The notes below the pieces were generated by a model. That model had not been told where the DNA came from and made no database searches. It saw only the letters and a program-made list of their open reading frames with translations. From Lachnospiraceae bacterium (GTDB lineage: Bacteria; Bacillota; Clostridia; Lachnospirales; Lachnospiraceae), in NCBI GenBank assembly GCA_028689585.1, contig JAQVCW010000017.1, positions 1 through 64,000 on the forward strand: 64,000 nucleotides of DNA. Direction: 5' to 3'. Positions within the stretch are counted from its first letter, which is position 1. Each line of letters starts with the position of its first letter. Positions 62,633 through 64,000 of the stretch are shown here, piece by piece. The position numbers were made by a program, and so were the translations under genes.

Positions 62633-62701
62633 ATACCCTCTTGACAGAAATGCGCCGGGAGGGTATATTATTAATCATAATATTATACAATATATAATAT
62701 T
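62633..62701 (+). promoter_or_regulatory. Promoter and dyad operator of the PadR operon
   Basis: TTGACA (62641-62646) and TATATT (62664-62669) are 17 bp apart. ATACCCTC (62633-62640) / GAGGGTAT (62659-62666) forms an inverted repeat around the -35, and AATATTAT (62679-62686) / ATAATATT (62694-62701) a second dyad just downstream. PadR proteins bind such A+T-rich dyads, so autorepression is likely. Confidence 0.65.
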
Positions 62702-62725
62702 GGAAAAGGATAAGGATGTGATGCA

Positions 62726-63052
62726 ATGGTTTTTAATACAGGGGCTACTCTTCTGGATGCGATTGTTCTGTCTGTGGTTTCCAGCGAAGAGGAAGGGACT
62801 TACGGTTATCGGATTACCCAGGAGGTGCAGAATGTGCTGGATGTTTCCGATTCTACGCTGTATCCGGTGCTGCGCAGACTTCAGAAGGATGACTGCCTGA
62901 CGGTATATGACAGGGAGTATGGTGGGCGTAACCGCCGCTACTACAAGCTGACCAATCAGGGATATGCACAGCTTGGAATGTACCGGACGGAATGGAAGAG
63001 CTATTCTTCGAAGATAACGGAAATATTGGCATCAGGGAGGCGTGGATTATGA
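62726..63052 (+). CDS. PadR-family transcriptional regulator
   Basis: A 108-residue winged-helix regulator. Family features: ATLLDAIVLSVVSSEEEGTY near 7-26, GYRITQEVQNVLDVSDSTLY near 27-46, PVLRRLQKDDCLTVYDREYG near 47-66, and RRYYKLTNQGYAQL near 70-83, the wing with conserved Arg-Tyr-Tyr. The short C-terminal helix indicates the PadR-s1 type. The ribosome-binding site is weak (AAGGA, long spacing). The stop overlaps the next start as ATGA. PadR genes are often coupled to a HAAS-domain membrane protein, as here. Confidence 0.9.
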   Translation: MVFNTGATLLDAIVLSVVSSEEEGTYGYRITQEVQNVLDVSDSTLYPVLRRLQKDDCLTVYDREYGGRNRRYYKLTNQGYAQLGMYRTEWKSYSSKITEILASGRRGL

Positions 63053-63804
63053 GTAAAAAAGAATATCTGGACCGTCTGCAGGGGCTTTTGATGGGGATAT
63101 CAGAAGAAGAGCGCAGTGCAGCTATGGAATATTACCGGGATTACCTGGAGGATGCCGGTCCCGAGGGTGAGCAGCGGGCGATGGAGCATCTGGGCAGTCC
63201 GGAAACCGTGGCTGCGGCGATCAAGGATGGTATCCAGGGAGACCGGGCCGCCGGATATACGACGGAGAGCGGCTATCACAGCGGGACAGAGGACAAGGAC
63301 AGATACGCTGCCGGATCATGGAGCGGTGAGAAGTCCGGGGCAGAGGAGCCCAATGCAGGAAACGGATACAGAAACCAGGGCAGTGCATACAGATCGAATG
63401 AGGGCAGTGACAACGGATCAAGAAGAAAGAGACGTTTTGGAATTGGATGGATCATATTGATTTTCTTTGGTTTTCTCTGTTTGGGAATTCCGATTTTGTC
63501 TGTGGCAGGATCGATTTTCCTGGCGATCGTTGCAGTGATGGCGGCATTCAGTCTGGGAGGCTTCGCAGTATTTCTGGGACTGCTGATGGCAGGCGGTATT
63601 CTGGTGATAGTGGGAATTGCCAAATTTATGCTGCTGCCCGGCCTGGGCGCCATGCTGACAGGAGCCGGCCTGATCTGTCTTACCTTTGCATTGCTGGCAC
63701 TGCTGGCGGCAGTCTGGATCTTTGGAAAGTTTATTCCGTGGCTTTGCCGTGGGATTGTCTGGGTTTTTCGCAGAATGTTCGGAACAGGAGGAGGTCATAG
63801 ATGA
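63049..63804 (+). CDS. HAAS-domain (DUF1700-like) membrane protein
   Basis: ATG 63049 overlaps the PadR stop; an open frame to 62992 lies within the regulator gene. The 251-residue protein has an N-terminal HAAS domain (KKEYLDRLQGLLMGISEEER at 3-22, then EYYRDYLEDAGPEGEQRAME), a polar linker rich in Gly, Ser and Asn (about 70-125), and three or four membrane helices. HAAS domains bind PadR-type regulators, so a regulator-sensor pair is plausible. The function is otherwise unknown. The stop overlaps the next start in the same ATGA pattern. Confidence 0.82.
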   Translation: MSKKEYLDRLQGLLMGISEEERSAAMEYYRDYLEDAGPEGEQRAMEHLGSPETVAAAIKDGIQGDRAAGYTTESGYHSGTEDKDRYAAGSWSGEKSGAEEPNAGNGYRNQGSAYRSNEGSDNGSRRKRRFGIGWIILIFFGFLCLGIPILSVAGSIFLAIVAVMAAFSLGGFAVFLGLLMAGGILVIVGIAKFMLLPGLGAMLTGAGLICLTFALLALLAAVWIFGKFIPWLCRGIVWVFRRMFGTGGGHR

Positions 63805-64000
63805 AAACATTTACAAAGACGATATTAATCCTGTGTACACTGTTTCTGACCCTGGGAATTATATTCTGTGCAGCAGGCTGGAGCATGGGATACTATCCGG
63901 GCACTTATCTGAGGCAGTATCAGCAGCAGATAGAGGACGGAACGATTGAACTGGAGCATACCGAAGAATTTAAGAATATCCAATCCCTCAGCCTGTCAGT
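63801..64000 (+). CDS. Membrane-anchored protein, probably DUF4097-like (N-terminus only)
   Basis: The frame begins at ATG 63801, overlapping the previous stop, after AGGAGGAGG. Only 66 codons fit in the window. The start KTFTKTILILCTLFLTLGII is a membrane anchor or signal helix, followed by a polar region (YYPGTYLRQYQQQIEDGTIE). In PadR/HAAS operons the third gene is commonly a DUF4097 (putative adhesin-like beta-helix) protein; that assignment is from context only. Confidence 0.6.
   Translation, partial: MKTFTKTILILCTLFLTLGIIFCAAGWSMGYYPGTYLRQYQQQIEDGTIELEHTEEFKNIQSLSLS

Overview
The window looks like chromosome of an endospore-forming, anaerobic, low-to-mid GC Firmicute, most like a Lachnospiraceae-type clostridium. 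The grounds are spoVAC/spoVAD/spoVAE, candidate sigma-G promoters, the oxygen-independent (CbiD/CbiG/CbiET) corrin pathway, strong Shine-Dalgarno sites, HelD, and a cytosolic PAS-rich hybrid kinase. The family-level placement is inference. No rRNA, tRNA, integrase or CRISPR array was found.

Region 1 (1-11 kb) is A+T-rich accessory DNA. It holds nested insertion sequences: an IS21 right part with istA end, istB and terminal repeats; an intact ISL3 element with 8-bp target duplication; and a broken IS66 start. After these come an AAA-ATPase/PD-(D/E)XK protein, an SMC-like AAA ATPase with a truncated RloB-like partner behind a perfect operator-like palindrome, a VanZ-like membrane protein, a fic pseudogene that lost its catalytic core, a stray uvrB-like fragment, and a nucleotidyltransferase/HEPN pair.

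Region 2 (11-24.4 kb) carries uvrB-uvrA, then a 211-bp structured direct repeat present twice, then the spoVA genes. spoVAC is separated from spoVAD-spoVAE by a hybrid histidine kinase and a HelD-type motor. Both halves of spoVA have their own sigma-G-like promoter.

Region 3 (24.4-37.9 kb) is a cobalamin operon under a cobalamin riboswitch: cbiD, cbiL, cbiF, cbiG, cbiH, a cbiJ-cbiE-cbiT triple fusion, cbiA, cbiB, cobD, cbiP, cbiC. Three gene junctions are filled with purine-rich tandem repeats of different unit length (19, about 14, and 13 bp). Region 4 (37.9-42.2 kb, minus strand) has a decarboxylase-type carboxyltransferase, an MBOAT acyltransferase and a DltD/AlgX-like partner. Region 5 (42.5-52.0 kb) is a ten-gene Mrp/Mbh-type cation/proton antiporter module with four large pump subunits.

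Region 6 (52.0-62.6 kb) begins with a second cobalamin riboswitch. It continues with a corrinoid-type ABC uptake system (binding lipoprotein, permease, ATPase) and then hemA, hemC, cobA-hemD, hemB, hemL. These five make uroporphyrinogen III and precorrin-2 and so feed region 3; no late heme gene is present. The window ends in a PadR / HAAS-domain / membrane-anchored protein operon.

The most unusual signal is a dispersed 45-55 bp hairpin repeat with compensatory stem changes. Six copies sit in front of start codons, five of them 16-20 nt from the codon, and a seventh is embedded in the second cobalamin riboswitch. All copies lie between 25.9 and 56.5 kb.
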